Below, piece by piece: positions 34,744-43,689 of a DNA stretch of 58,423 bases. The notes under the pieces were generated by a model. The model did no database searches, was not told the DNA's origin, and saw only the letters and a list, made by a program, of their open reading frames with translations. Source of the DNA: Pseudomonadota bacterium (GTDB taxonomy: Bacteria > Pseudomonadota > Gammaproteobacteria > Burkholderiales > Rhodocyclaceae); contig JAGTRS010000029.1 in assembly GCA_018262195.1 (NCBI GenBank), positions 1 to 58,423 of the forward strand. The letters are read 5' to 3'. The stretch's first letter is position 1. Every line of letters starts with the position of its first letter. The position numbers and the translations under genes are program-made.

Positions 34744-35604
34744 GTCGGCCACGCTGTCCTGGCCGCCTTTTTCACTTGGGAACATCCCAGCGACCCAGCG
34801 TCCGGTCAGAATTGCAGGCACGATCACCATCAGCATCGCCAAGGCTATTTCCAAGCCTGACAGCCAGCCACCATGCCGGGTAACATTGATGTGCCACTCG
34901 GCCTGAGACAAGCCTACGACTGTGCTGACCGCGTCGTCTGCAGGCAGCACCGGCTCGCCCTTGACGTTCTTGCAGTGTTCGGAATCGATTGGCTTCCAGC
35001 AAATCTCATAGCCGTACCCCAGCCGAGCGAACTCACCCTCCCCGGCCAGTAGTAACAAGCTGGGAAAATCGATCAAACCGATCGACAAACCCCAGAAACG
35101 ACTGCGACCGTCTGCTCCAATTGTATAGAGGGGATAGCGTGCCAGCACGGCAACGCCTCCCTGGCGCAGCGTCAAGGGACCGGCAACAGCCATCTGCCGA
35201 CGGGAAATGGCGAGATGGACTTCCCGGTTGCGGGTCTTGTCCACCAGCAAGTCGTGGCCAAAGGCCGCTTCGTTGCCCCGGATAGGATGGATATGCCGGA
35301 TCACACCACCAGGCGCCAGTTCCAGGGCCCGCAAAAGCGGAAAACTGCTCAGCAACTCCTCGGCCAGCGCTTCAAAACGGACAATCATGCCCGTCTGGCG
35401 ATCAACCGATGCTGTCAGCATATACACCCCGGCAGCCGCTTCGTTCACACGTTCAACCAGTTTGAGCGAAAAGGCATGCGCCGCCTCTCGCGCCTCGCCG
35501 CGCCGCTGTAATTCAACCAACTTCAAGACACAAATCGCCAGTAGCGACAGCAGGCAGGCCGCTGCAACCCCAGCAAGGTATCCGCGGAGCTGAAGCGGTT
35601 TCAT
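34723..35604 (-). CDS. Orphan CHASE-domain membrane protein
   Basis: 293 residues from ATG 35604 with AGGAGAGAG upstream. One membrane helix near the N-terminus, a periplasmic CHASE-type domain (about 35-255) and a second helix near 258-280 (LEIALAMLMVIVPAILTG), then only a short tail. No output domain is present. The sensor part resembles the kinase at 43690-45651 (both have LAPxGVIRH followed by P, GHxL and RQGGxAV). It may be a decoy, a ligand-sharing partner of a kinase, or the remnant of one. Convergent with and overlapping the GGDEF/EAL gene. Confidence 0.8.
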   Translation of the reverse strand: MKPLQLRGYLAGVAAACLLSLLAICVLKLVELQRRGEAREAAHAFSLKLVERVNEAAAGVYMLTASVDRQTGMIVRFEALAEELLSSFPLLRALELAPGGVIRHIHPIRGNEAAFGHDLLVDKTRNREVHLAISRRQMAVAGPLTLRQGGVAVLARYPLYTIGADGRSRFWGLSIGLIDFPSLLLLAGEGEFARLGYGYEICWKPIDSEHCKNVKGEPVLPADDAVSTVVGLSQAEWHINVTRHGGWLSGLEIALAMLMVIVPAILTGRWVAGMFPSEKGGQDSVADLSTPAG

Positions 35605-35642
35605 TCTCTCTCCTAAAGGCATCCAGATGACTCAGTCGCACC

Positions 35643-35658
35643 TGGCATAAACGATGCA
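35643..35658 (+). promoter_or_regulatory. Candidate sigma-54 promoter for the histidine kinase operon
   Basis: TGGCATA-AACG-ATGCA keeps GG-N10-GC, TGGCA and TGCA. The expected start near 35669 is about 53 bases before ATG 35722. A perfect 14-bp palindrome AAAGATATATCTTT at 35680-35693 would lie just downstream and might be an operator. Confidence 0.45.
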
Positions 35659-35721
35659 TATGACTATTTAACTATGACTAAAGATATATCTTTTTGTTCC
35701 CTCTGAGGCAACTTTCAAGCA

Positions 35722-37257
35722 ATGCCATTTCACCTTGTCCGTCATTTCACCCTCACCAGTCTGCTCTTTTTTCTCGCTGCAGGGGGAGCGCTTGGCTACT
35801 ACTACCGCGACATGACGCTCAGCCGCATGTTGCAGCAACAGGAATCCGGCAATATTGACCTGACAAAAGTCTTCGCAAACTCCCTTTGGCAGCGCCATTT
35901 TTCATCGCTTCTTGAAGAGTCCAGAGGGAAGAATCCTCAAGAACTGAAAAACAATTCCCATCTCCGGGAAATTCACGCGGATGTGGTTGCGCTGATGCGC
36001 GGTAGCTCGGCCTACAAGATCAAGGTTTACGACCCTGCCGGCCGCACCATCTACTCTTCCGAGCTGACCCAGATTGGCGAGGACAAAAGTGCCAACCCCG
36101 GCTTTATCGGTGCGATCAATGGCAAGACTCAAACCGAACTGGTCCATAAGGCCAAGTTCAGTGCCTTTGAGCAGGTCGTCGAGAATCGTGACCTGATCCA
36201 GAGCTACATACCGCAATATGCACCCGACGGATCGACACCGGCTGGTGTCTTCGAGATCTATTCGGATGCCACCCCCTTCATGGCTGAACTACGCCGAGCG
36301 GAAATCCAGCTCGGCCTGATCGTTAGTGGCGCTCTCAGCCTCCTGTTCGGGGCGCTTTACCTGATCGTCCGCCGAGCCCAGAGCATCATCCGTCAGCAAT
36401 CCAATGAAAAGCTGCATACCCAGCAGCACCTCGCACAATCGGAAAAAATGGCCTCACTCGGCCAACTGGTCGCTGGTGTGACACACCAGCTCAACACCCC
36501 CATCGGTTTTTCGCACAACAATGTCAGTCTGGCAATCTCCTGCCTCAAGGAACTGACGACCCCTTTGATGGTTGCCGCCCGGCTCTGCGAACTGGTCCAG
36601 CGGCTTCCCCCTGAGCGTGGGCAGATCACCCTGAATCTGGGCAAATCCCGCGAGGCACTGAAAAAGCTCTCCTTCCGCGGTGACGAGCTCAATGACCTGA
36701 CCCTGATGCTCGGCGATGTCCTTTCGGGACTGGAGCAGATGCGGGAGCTAGTCGCCAATCTGCGTGACTTCACCCGCCTCGACCGCAGCAAGGTGGTCGA
36801 TGCCGATCTCAATGCAGCATTGAAGAATGTCATCTATATCGCCCGGAGCTCAATCCCAACCAGCATCCAGATTTTCGAGGAGTTTGGCCAGCTACCGAAA
36901 GTGGCGTGCAATCCCTCCCAACTCAATCAGGTCTTTCTCAACCTGATCACCAATGCGGCCCAGGCCATTTCCGGGGACGGTCGCGTCGTTGTCCGCACCG
37001 TGGCCAATGGGAGCGAAATCATTATCGAAGTTTCCGATACCGGCTCGGGAATCTCACCCGATGTCCTGCCCCGGATTTTCGAAAGCTTCTACACCACCAA
37101 GCCACGAGGCATCGGAACTGGGCTGGGGTTGTCGATCGCCCGCGACATCGTCGAAAACCATGGCGGCGGGATTTCCGTAAGCAGCCAGCCGGGGCAAGGC
37201 ACGACCTTCCGAATTACCCTCCCGCTCCAGGCACCCGATACGGTCCTCGCACTTTGA
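35722..37257 (+). CDS. Membrane sensor histidine kinase
   Basis: 511 residues: two membrane helices (about 8-27 and 195-215) around a periplasmic sensor, a short coiled coil, and a dimerisation/phosphoacceptor region with His255 in GVTHQLNTPIG. The HATPase domain has N-box NLITNAAQAI, DTGSGIS and GTGLGLSIARDI. It belongs to the kinase type with a His in VTHQLNTP and a long helical insert before the ATPase domain. It is followed 16 bases later by a response regulator, forming a two-component pair linked to a trihaem cytochrome gene. Confidence 0.93.
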   Translation: MPFHLVRHFTLTSLLFFLAAGGALGYYYRDMTLSRMLQQQESGNIDLTKVFANSLWQRHFSSLLEESRGKNPQELKNNSHLREIHADVVALMRGSSAYKIKVYDPAGRTIYSSELTQIGEDKSANPGFIGAINGKTQTELVHKAKFSAFEQVVENRDLIQSYIPQYAPDGSTPAGVFEIYSDATPFMAELRRAEIQLGLIVSGALSLLFGALYLIVRRAQSIIRQQSNEKLHTQQHLAQSEKMASLGQLVAGVTHQLNTPIGFSHNNVSLAISCLKELTTPLMVAARLCELVQRLPPERGQITLNLGKSREALKKLSFRGDELNDLTLMLGDVLSGLEQMRELVANLRDFTRLDRSKVVDADLNAALKNVIYIARSSIPTSIQIFEEFGQLPKVACNPSQLNQVFLNLITNAAQAISGDGRVVVRTVANGSEIIIEVSDTGSGISPDVLPRIFESFYTTKPRGIGTGLGLSIARDIVENHGGGISVSSQPGQGTTFRITLPLQAPDTVLAL

Positions 37258-37273
37258 TTCAGGAACATTATTC

Positions 37274-38296
37274 ATGAACGCAAACCCACTCAGCATCCCG
37301 CTTCCCAACCCGCTGGAAAGACTCAAGGGACGGGTACTCTGCGTCGATGACGAACCAAACATCCTGCGAGCCCTGTCCTGGCTGCTGCGCAAGGACTTTC
37401 AGGTGGTCACGGCGGACAGCGCCAGGGAGGGGCTGCACCTGATCCGCAACGGCGATTTCGATGTCGTCATCAGCGACAACCGGATGCCCGAAATGAGCGG
37501 TGTCGAATTTCTGGGCCAGGTGAAGATGCTTGCACCACGTGCCATGCGCATCCTGCTCACCGGTTATTCCGATATGCAGGCAGTGATCCAGTCGGTTAAC
37601 GAATCCGAAGTATTCCGTTTCGTCCCCAAGCCGTGGGATATCGTTGAACTGCCGATGATCGTGGCGCAGGCAGCCGAGATCGCCCGTCGCCAGGAAATCG
37701 GCCTGCCAACCGCCGAAGAACCCCATCCCGAAATCGCCGGCCTACGACTGCCGAAAATCCTGGTCCTTGACGAGGATGAGACCACCCATTCGGTAGTCGA
37801 AATGAGCGCCGGTGACCTCGCCCAGATCATCCACGTCACCAGCCCGGTCGATGCCTTCAAGATGCTCGAGGAAGAAGAAGTGGGCATCATTCTCTCAGAG
37901 CGCACCCTGGGTACCATGGACCTGACCCACCTGCTCTGCCTCCTGAAGCGCAAGCACCCGCAAATCGTCAGCATCGTGGTCACTGAATCGGAAGACAGCA
38001 ACCTCATCTGCCGGATGATCAACCAGGGGCAGATCCATCGATTCATACCGAAGCCGCTCAAGGCAGGCAATCTGCGCCTTGCCCTCAAGTCAGCCATCGC
38101 CAAGCGGAGCGAGTTGCTCGAAAACCCGCTGCTCGCCGAACGTCATCAAGTTTCATCGCTTTCCGACAAGGAAACGAACGACCTCCAGCAGACGCTGACT
38201 GCCAGGGCCAGCGAGAGCCAGGACCCGGCTTCGGAAAAACATTCGTCTGCCACTGGCATGCTGGGCAGATTCTTCCGGCGCCTGTTCGGATCTTGA
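37274..38296 (+). CDS. Response regulator with an active receiver and a pseudo-receiver
   Basis: 340 residues. The first receiver (about 19-135) has the acidic pair VDDE, phosphoacceptor Asp68 in VVISDNRMPEMSG and Lys119 in FVPKPWD. The second receiver-like domain (about 160-285) keeps LDEDE and IPKPLK, but the phosphoacceptor position holds Glu209 (ILSERTL), so it should not be phosphorylated and may mimic the phosphorylated state. A short C-terminal tail with a basic end follows; no DNA-binding, AAA+ or enzymatic domain is visible. Output is therefore probably by protein interaction. Confidence 0.88.
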   Translation: MNANPLSIPLPNPLERLKGRVLCVDDEPNILRALSWLLRKDFQVVTADSAREGLHLIRNGDFDVVISDNRMPEMSGVEFLGQVKMLAPRAMRILLTGYSDMQAVIQSVNESEVFRFVPKPWDIVELPMIVAQAAEIARRQEIGLPTAEEPHPEIAGLRLPKILVLDEDETTHSVVEMSAGDLAQIIHVTSPVDAFKMLEEEEVGIILSERTLGTMDLTHLLCLLKRKHPQIVSIVVTESEDSNLICRMINQGQIHRFIPKPLKAGNLRLALKSAIAKRSELLENPLLAERHQVSSLSDKETNDLQQTLTARASESQDPASEKHSSATGMLGRFFRRLFGS

Positions 38297-38922
38297 AAGC
38301 CCCGCTACGTATCAGGCTCGGCACCATGTTGATTGTCTCGAGCCTGCTCTGCTCATCTGCCCAAGGGGCAGAACGTGTGATGCAGCTCGCCTTTCTGCGC
38401 CCGGCAACTGCCCCGACCCAGGCCGACCAGGTGCTCAGCCACACCCAGGCAGAGCCGGAAGTTCCGGCTGCCCGCCGGGCCATTGACTCGGTAGACTTTC
38501 TCGATGACAACAACCCGGATCGCCATCGCCTGCAGCGGATTGGCGAGGCCACCAGGCACCTGCCCTATGACGCCAATGGTTTTCCGGACTGGATGAAGGC
38601 ACTCAACAGAGGATTGATCAAGCCGCGGGCCGATCTGAGTGGCCAGAAAAAAATGGAGGTTCTCGACCTTGATATCGTGATGCGCAACACGAAGGAAATG
38701 CCCTTCGTGAAGTTCCCCCACCGCTCACACACCGAATGGCTGGCCTGTGCCAACTGTCATCCTGATCCGTTCCCGACCAAGGCCGGCGCATCGGAAATAC
38801 GCATGGCCAATATCTTTCGTGGCCAGTTTTGCGGCAAGTGTCATGATCGCGTCGCCTTCGTCACCTTTTACTCATGCGACCGCTGCCACAGCCAGCCACA
38901 GAAAACATCGCCTAAACCCTGA
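38293..38922 (+). CDS. Trihaem c-type cytochrome coupled to the two-component genes
   Basis: 209 residues from TTG 38293, which overlaps the regulator stop (TTGA). Signal peptide (cleavage near SAQGAE) and three motifs CANCH, CGKCH and CDRCH. The FPHRSHTEWLACANCH block places it with the products of 18440-19078 and the C-terminal half of 20022-21035. Co-transcription and start overlap with a kinase and regulator suggest it may take part in redox sensing by the two-component system, or be its main target; inference only. Confidence 0.88.
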   Translation: MKAPLRIRLGTMLIVSSLLCSSAQGAERVMQLAFLRPATAPTQADQVLSHTQAEPEVPAARRAIDSVDFLDDNNPDRHRLQRIGEATRHLPYDANGFPDWMKALNRGLIKPRADLSGQKKMEVLDLDIVMRNTKEMPFVKFPHRSHTEWLACANCHPDPFPTKAGASEIRMANIFRGQFCGKCHDRVAFVTFYSCDRCHSQPQKTSPKP

Positions 38923-38973
38923 CGAAAGTAGCGCATCAAGGAGGACGACCCACCCCTTGCGGCGGAGCAATCG

Positions 38974-41388
38974 TCATTCGCTATCCGGTGCAGGCCTGGC
39001 GATGGCATAACCCTGGGCCCGATCACAGGGGTAACCGTGCAACAGAACAAGTTGGTCGAGGTTTTCCAGGCCTTCCGCCACTGCTTTCAAACCAAGCGCG
39101 TTGGCGAGGCCGAATATGGCATTGAGTATCTGCTTGTCACCGGCATCATTCAGATGCTGACGGATCAGGCTCCGGTCAACCTTGACCGTGTGGATAGGCA
39201 GATTGTGCAGTAGGTTGAGGCTGATAAAACCAGTCCCGAAATTGCCGAGTCCGAGCATCACGCCCAGGTCAGCCAATTCACGGAATACCCGCTGCGAATA
39301 CTCCGCATCGTGCATGACGATCGACTCGGCGACTTCCAGCTCAAGCAATGCAGGTGACAGGCCGGCCCGGCGCAGGATATCGCGGATCACGCTGACCAGG
39401 TCGGGCCGCTTGAACTCGCTGGCCGACAGATTGACGGCAACCCGTACCGGCTGCTCCTCCAACTGCCACATACGAGCCTGGATGCAGGCAGTTTCGAGCA
39501 CCCACTCACCGAGCCGGGTCATCAATCCAACCTCTTCGGCCAGTCCGATGAAATCATCCGGCATGAGCAGGTTGTCGCCATCCTGCCAGCGGATCAAGGC
39601 CTCCTTGCCATGCACGACGCCGCTTTGCAGGTCCACAATCGGCTGGTAATGGAGCAGGAATTCCCGGTTGATGAAGGCATCCTTGAGCTTGGCCTCCAGG
39701 TCAGCCCGACGCGTCGGCGAATCGATCATGTCAGACGTGAAGAAGCAGCGTCCGGCACGGCCGGCACGCTTGACCTGATACATGGCCGCATCGGCCGCCT
39801 TCATCAGGGTCTCGCCATCCCGCCCATCGTCGGGATAGAGGCTGATGCCGACGCTGGTCGTCACGATACGATCCTCCGTTCCCAGTCGAATCGGTTCCTG
39901 CATGGCGGCCAGTATCTTGGCGGCGACCGCTTCAGCATCATCCGGGCCGGTCGCTTCGGGCAACAGCACCGTGAATTCGTCGCCCGCAAAGCGGGCCACG
40001 GTATCCGCCGAACGGACACAGCCCTTCAGGCGCGTTGCGACCTCCTTCAATAACAGGTCACCGACGTCATGCCCTAGCTGGTCGTTGATCTGCTTGAACT
40101 TGTCAAGATCGAGGAACATCACGACGGGCCGCCTTCCCTTGTTCCGCTTGGCTTGCGACAGCGCCTGGTCGAGTCGGTCCTTGTAGAGCAGGCGGTTGGG
40201 AAGACCAGTCAGCGCATCATGGAATGCCTGGAAGGTAATTGCCTCCTCGCGCTCCTTGCGCTCGGTGATATCCGAAAAAATGGCGACGTAGTGTTCGACA
40301 TCCCCAAGGCTGTTGCGGACCTCGCTCACGTTAAGCCACTCGGCGTAGACAGATCCATTCTTGCGCCTGTTCCAGATTTCCCCGCGCCACTCGCCATCCC
40401 GCTGGAGTGCTGCCCAGAAGATCTCGTAGAAATCATCCCCCTGCTTCCCGGACTTGAGAATGCCCGGTGTCTTGCCGATCACCTCCTCGGCCGTGTAGCC
40501 GGTGGTATCCGTAAAAGCCTTGTTGACAAGCTGAATTCGCGAATGGGCATCGGTGACCGTGATGCCTTCCAGCGAATTCTCAAAAACGATACGTGCCATG
40601 CGCTGTTGCTGAAGCAATTCGCCGGACTTCTCCATCACCCGGTTAAAAGCCGTTGTCGCGTCACCCACCTCGTCAGCCCGCAGGACTGGCAAGGGCTTGG
40701 CCTGCTCGATATCCTCATCGGCGACCCGGTTAAGGCCATCGGTCATTTCCTTGAGCGGACGGGTGACCAGTCGGGAGATGAACAGCCAGATGAAAGCGGC
40801 CAGCGGTATGCAGACCAACGCCCCGACCAGCAACGCACGCAGACCAAAACTGCGCGCCGTTTCAGCCGCCCGGGATAGCGACAATTCCATGCTTACTGCC
40901 CCGAGCACGGTTCCAGCCGGCACCTCGTGGCAGAACAGGCAGTTCTTGCCCAGATAGTTTTCGGCGGCCTTGACAGGGATGATGGCCTTGAGGCGCTCCT
41001 CGCCATCCTTGTTGCGTATCACATTGAAATAGGCCTCACCGGTCACCAGGACGCGGGTTTCCAGCGCGTCGGAAGCCGACTCTCCGTCAAAACCGAGCCC
41101 GTACTGCTTGATGACCCCGTCACCGCGGAACACCTTGAGCGCCTCGATATGATTCGTTTCCTTGATCTGGTCCAGGAAAATGGTCCGAAGGCCGATCGTC
41201 CCGGTGATCATCATCCCCGTCAGTCCGGCCAGCGTCATCTGGTGAACGCTCATCGCGAAATCTTTGGACTGCTCGATGGCGAGGTTCTTTTGCTCCAAAG
41301 TCGCCCAGTGAATCAGGCCTGCACCGGACAGCAGGACGGCGACCAGGATAGAAATCACCAGACGAACCCAGATTTTCGTTATTTTCAT
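38974..41388 (-). CDS. Haem c-sensing GGDEF-EAL protein
   Basis: 804 residues from ATG 41388, chosen because the product then aligns with the chemoreceptor at 49325 (KIWVRLVISI against [10 protein letters not shown]). First membrane helix about 8-28, periplasmic domain with a c-type haem motif CLFCH (Cys150, Cys153, His154), second helix about 178-200, HAMP, PAS (about 270-395), GGDEF and EAL. The GGDEF box reads AGDEF, which can be active. The EAL domain keeps EAL but the DDFGTGYSS segment reads GNFGTGFIS, losing the catalytic Asp pair, so phosphodiesterase activity is doubtful. Probably a redox-controlled diguanylate cyclase. Confidence 0.92.
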   Translation of the reverse strand: MKITKIWVRLVISILVAVLLSGAGLIHWATLEQKNLAIEQSKDFAMSVHQMTLAGLTGMMITGTIGLRTIFLDQIKETNHIEALKVFRGDGVIKQYGLGFDGESASDALETRVLVTGEAYFNVIRNKDGEERLKAIIPVKAAENYLGKNCLFCHEVPAGTVLGAVSMELSLSRAAETARSFGLRALLVGALVCIPLAAFIWLFISRLVTRPLKEMTDGLNRVADEDIEQAKPLPVLRADEVGDATTAFNRVMEKSGELLQQQRMARIVFENSLEGITVTDAHSRIQLVNKAFTDTTGYTAEEVIGKTPGILKSGKQGDDFYEIFWAALQRDGEWRGEIWNRRKNGSVYAEWLNVSEVRNSLGDVEHYVAIFSDITERKEREEAITFQAFHDALTGLPNRLLYKDRLDQALSQAKRNKGRRPVVMFLDLDKFKQINDQLGHDVGDLLLKEVATRLKGCVRSADTVARFAGDEFTVLLPEATGPDDAEAVAAKILAAMQEPIRLGTEDRIVTTSVGISLYPDDGRDGETLMKAADAAMYQVKRAGRAGRCFFTSDMIDSPTRRADLEAKLKDAFINREFLLHYQPIVDLQSGVVHGKEALIRWQDGDNLLMPDDFIGLAEEVGLMTRLGEWVLETACIQARMWQLEEQPVRVAVNLSASEFKRPDLVSVIRDILRRAGLSPALLELEVAESIVMHDAEYSQRVFRELADLGVMLGLGNFGTGFISLNLLHNLPIHTVKVDRSLIRQHLNDAGDKQILNAIFGLANALGLKAVAEGLENLDQLVLLHGYPCDRAQGYAIARPAPDSE

Positions 41389-41459
41389 TCGGTTGATGCC
41401 GCTCTCTGCAGGAATGGGTTTGGTTTGACCATGATGCAACGCATTGGTGCGCCTAAGCA

Positions 41460-41475
41460 AGCAAGGCAGGAACCA
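41460..41475 (-). promoter_or_regulatory. Candidate sigma-54 promoter for the haem-c GGDEF-EAL gene
   Basis: Minus strand TGGTTCC-TGCC-TTGCT has the GG-N10-GC spacing and full TTGCT, but the base after GG is T rather than C. The expected start near 41449 leaves a leader of about 60 bases. Confidence 0.4.
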
Positions 41476-41494
41476 TACCGACTCTACGATCACC

Positions 41495-41510
41495 TGGCCC
41501 GCAGTTTGCT
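41495..41510 (+). promoter_or_regulatory. Candidate sigma-54 promoter for the HiPIP gene
   Basis: TGGCCCG-CAGT-TTGCT matches the consensus except in the less conserved ACG positions. The expected start near 41522 leaves a leader of about 118 bases. A TGCCCC/GGGGCA hairpin at 41601-41617 precedes the Shine-Dalgarno. Confidence 0.5.
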
Positions 41511-41639
41511 AAAAGACTCCCAGTAGCTGAGCCTCGGCGCTATCCAGACCAGGGCACGGCCTGCCGGCGGTGTGTTGATATCCGACCACCGAATTAATTC
41601 TGCCCCTGAGCGGGGCAAGCCAAAAGGAGTTGAAACACC

Positions 41640-41882
41640 ATGAATCCGTCTCGTCGCAATTTGCTCAAGTACGGTGGCCTTTCACTGGCCATGATCCCGG
41701 TTGTCGCCATGGCTGCCAAAAACGACGGCATGCGCTCCAGCATGAAGTACAAGGACTCCCCGGAAGGCGACAAGGACTGCTCGACCTGCGTTCAGTTCGT
41801 CGCCCCGAATGCCTGCAAGATTTTCCCGGGTGATACCGAGATTTCCCCGAAAGGCTACTGCGTCGCCTACGCCAAGAAATAA
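41640..41882 (+). CDS. High-potential iron-sulfur protein (HiPIP)
   Basis: 80 residues with an AAAAGGAG Shine-Dalgarno. Twin-arginine signal (SRRNLLKYGG) and a short mature domain with four cysteines at 47, 50, 59 and 74 in the HiPIP pattern CSTC, NACKIFPG and GYCVAY. It would fold with its 4Fe-4S cluster in the cytoplasm and be exported by Tat to the periplasm as a soluble electron carrier. HiPIPs can link a membrane complex to cytochromes, so it may connect the inner membrane with the cytochrome systems here. Single gene, followed by a stem-loop. Confidence 0.93.
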   Translation: MNPSRRNLLKYGGLSLAMIPVVAMAAKNDGMRSSMKYKDSPEGDKDCSTCVQFVAPNACKIFPGDTEISPKGYCVAYAKK

Positions 41883-41893
41883 CAATGAACCGT

Positions 41894-41934
41894 ATTCCGG
41901 GAGCAAGGCCATGTGCGCCTTGCTCTACCGGAAT
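41894..41934 (+). terminator. Long stem-loop after the HiPIP gene
   Basis: ATTCCGGGAGCAAGGC pairs with GCCTTGCTC-TA-CCGGAAT: 16 bp with a 2-base bulge and a 7-base loop. No U-tract follows immediately. It could be a terminator or protect the 3' end of an abundant mRNA. Confidence 0.6.
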
Positions 41935-42128
41935 CGAGAATTTCAAAGGCGTTTTTCCATTTTCAAGAATTTTGCCGACTGACAGCCGTTCTTGACGCCC
42001 CGGAGTAATGCCTGCCAGCCGACGCGAGGTCAGCCAGTCATTTCACCACTTTGTGGCACCGCCACCTGCTCCGCTTCGCGACAGAATCCCCCGGAGCCTC
42101 CAGCGACGCTGCAGCAAGGAGTACTTTC

Positions 42129-43631
42129 GTGAGAACCAACGTGCTCAGATTCGAGCCAGATGCCTTTTCAGAGCGCAACAAGCAAGCAGACACGCCGCAT
42201 CACAAGGCAGAAGAACCGGCCGCTGGTCAGCGCTTTCTTACCCCCCTGCCCACCATCGATCCATCCTTCATCGATGACTTGCACCCAGTGGCACTCCAGA
42301 AGGCGCGGCGGGCCCGGAGAGCCGACGAACCGATCGACGCGATTGCCTCCCTGGAAAGCATGCCTCATCTTCTCCACAAGATTCAGACACTCTGGAACAG
42401 CCGGGACCTCAATACCTTCATTTCGCATTTGCTGATGGACTCCCGCGATGGCAGCCGTGCCGGCTTTCCGTTCGGCATTGCCCGCGAACTGCTGTTCCTG
42501 GCCAAGACCAACCTCGTACTGCGCGCCCAGGAAGCCGCGCCCTTGCTCGGCATCAGTCTTGGCGAAGCCATGGACCTGATTTCCGGCGGCGATCAGATGG
42601 CACTGGGACACAGCAGCAGCGCCGATGATGTTTGGGCTAATCATGTCGCCAGTATTGGTGTGCCCCCAACACTCCAGCAGACTGGCGCCACTGTTGGTGA
42701 GGTTTTCGTACCCAAGCACGGCAAACCTGGCTCAGCCACCCCGGTTCGCCAACCGTCCATCAAGCTAACTCCCTTTGTCACCGAGCATCCTCCGCTTCCG
42801 CAATCGGTCAGACTCGACATCTCAACCCCCACGGCGCTGCGCTCGGCGCGCGGCGGCTTTGAAACCGGCGGCATCATGGATAGCGGGTTGTTCCGTTGCC
42901 TGGCCAAGGAATTGAGCAATCAGCACATCAGTCACCTGGTGCTCTCCAGTCTGGGTAACAGCGCGGAATGCGAATGGCTGCCCAGCGGTATCCGCTTTAC
43001 ACGAACACAATGTCGCTTCAACTGCATCGTCCTGCAGGTGGATCTGCTCAGCGCTCCCGAAGAACTGCTTCGCCAATGCGTCCGTGAAGGCGTCGACCAC
43101 TTGGTCATCTACCTGAATCAGGCCAGCGGCAAATGGCGTTCACAGGCCCAGCAAATCAGCGCCATGGATCCGGATTATTTCCGGCGCGAAATCGGTCGCC
43201 TGATCGCTTTTCGCGATGAGCACGAGGATCGCTCAGGCCGGCGCTGCGAGATATCGGTCGCCAGTACCTCGCACCGTGCCAGTCATGCCATGGCGGAACA
43301 GTTCAAGGACGTCCACCTCCTGCCAGGCCTTGTTGCCTACAGCGAGGTAATTCTCCCTCCCGGCATCAAGCCGCAGGACGCCCTGGCGCGCGGCCAATGC
43401 CATTGCCTGTCACCATTCATCGAAGCCCATATTCGAACAAACGGACACCTGGTTGCTTGCGCCATGGACCATTCCGGGTATTCGTTTACTGCTGACCTCT
43501 CCAGGACGACATTCGTCGATGCATGGCAAGGTCAGGCTTTCCGAATGGTTCGCCAACGCGTCGCTCGCGGTGAAAAGGCTGGACGACTTTGCGAGATCTG
43601 TCCGCATCAGGCGATTACCCGCAGTCATTGA
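42129..43631 (+). CDS. Radical-SAM-like protein without the AdoMet cluster motif, with a SPASM-type C-terminus
   Basis: 500 residues from GTG 42129, 7 bases after AAGGAG; the upstream extension lacks a ribosome site. The N-terminal 220 residues are not recognised. Residues about 245-410 look like the later part of a radical SAM barrel (HISHLVLSSLGNSAECEWL, then GVDHLVIYLNQASGKWRSQ). The end has a SPASM-type cysteine arrangement: CHC, then NGHLVACAMDHSG, then a DAWQGQAFRMVRQ segment and CEICP. The usual CxxxCxxC near the barrel start is absent, so it probably does not bind AdoMet at the classical site but may hold an auxiliary Fe-S cluster. Substrate unknown. Confidence 0.7.
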   Translation: MRTNVLRFEPDAFSERNKQADTPHHKAEEPAAGQRFLTPLPTIDPSFIDDLHPVALQKARRARRADEPIDAIASLESMPHLLHKIQTLWNSRDLNTFISHLLMDSRDGSRAGFPFGIARELLFLAKTNLVLRAQEAAPLLGISLGEAMDLISGGDQMALGHSSSADDVWANHVASIGVPPTLQQTGATVGEVFVPKHGKPGSATPVRQPSIKLTPFVTEHPPLPQSVRLDISTPTALRSARGGFETGGIMDSGLFRCLAKELSNQHISHLVLSSLGNSAECEWLPSGIRFTRTQCRFNCIVLQVDLLSAPEELLRQCVREGVDHLVIYLNQASGKWRSQAQQISAMDPDYFRREIGRLIAFRDEHEDRSGRRCEISVASTSHRASHAMAEQFKDVHLLPGLVAYSEVILPPGIKPQDALARGQCHCLSPFIEAHIRTNGHLVACAMDHSGYSFTADLSRTTFVDAWQGQAFRMVRQRVARGEKAGRLCEICPHQAITRSH

Positions 43632-43689
43632 TTCCTGCCGTACCTCCGGGCTCACCAACAAGGTGGGCTCGGCTGCGTCAGGCTTGAAC

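Noticed and set aside
42052..42069. A TGGCACC...CTGCT sequence upstream of the SPASM-type gene as a sigma-54 promoter
   Set aside because: GG and GC are separated by 11 bases, not 10, so the required helical spacing is lost.
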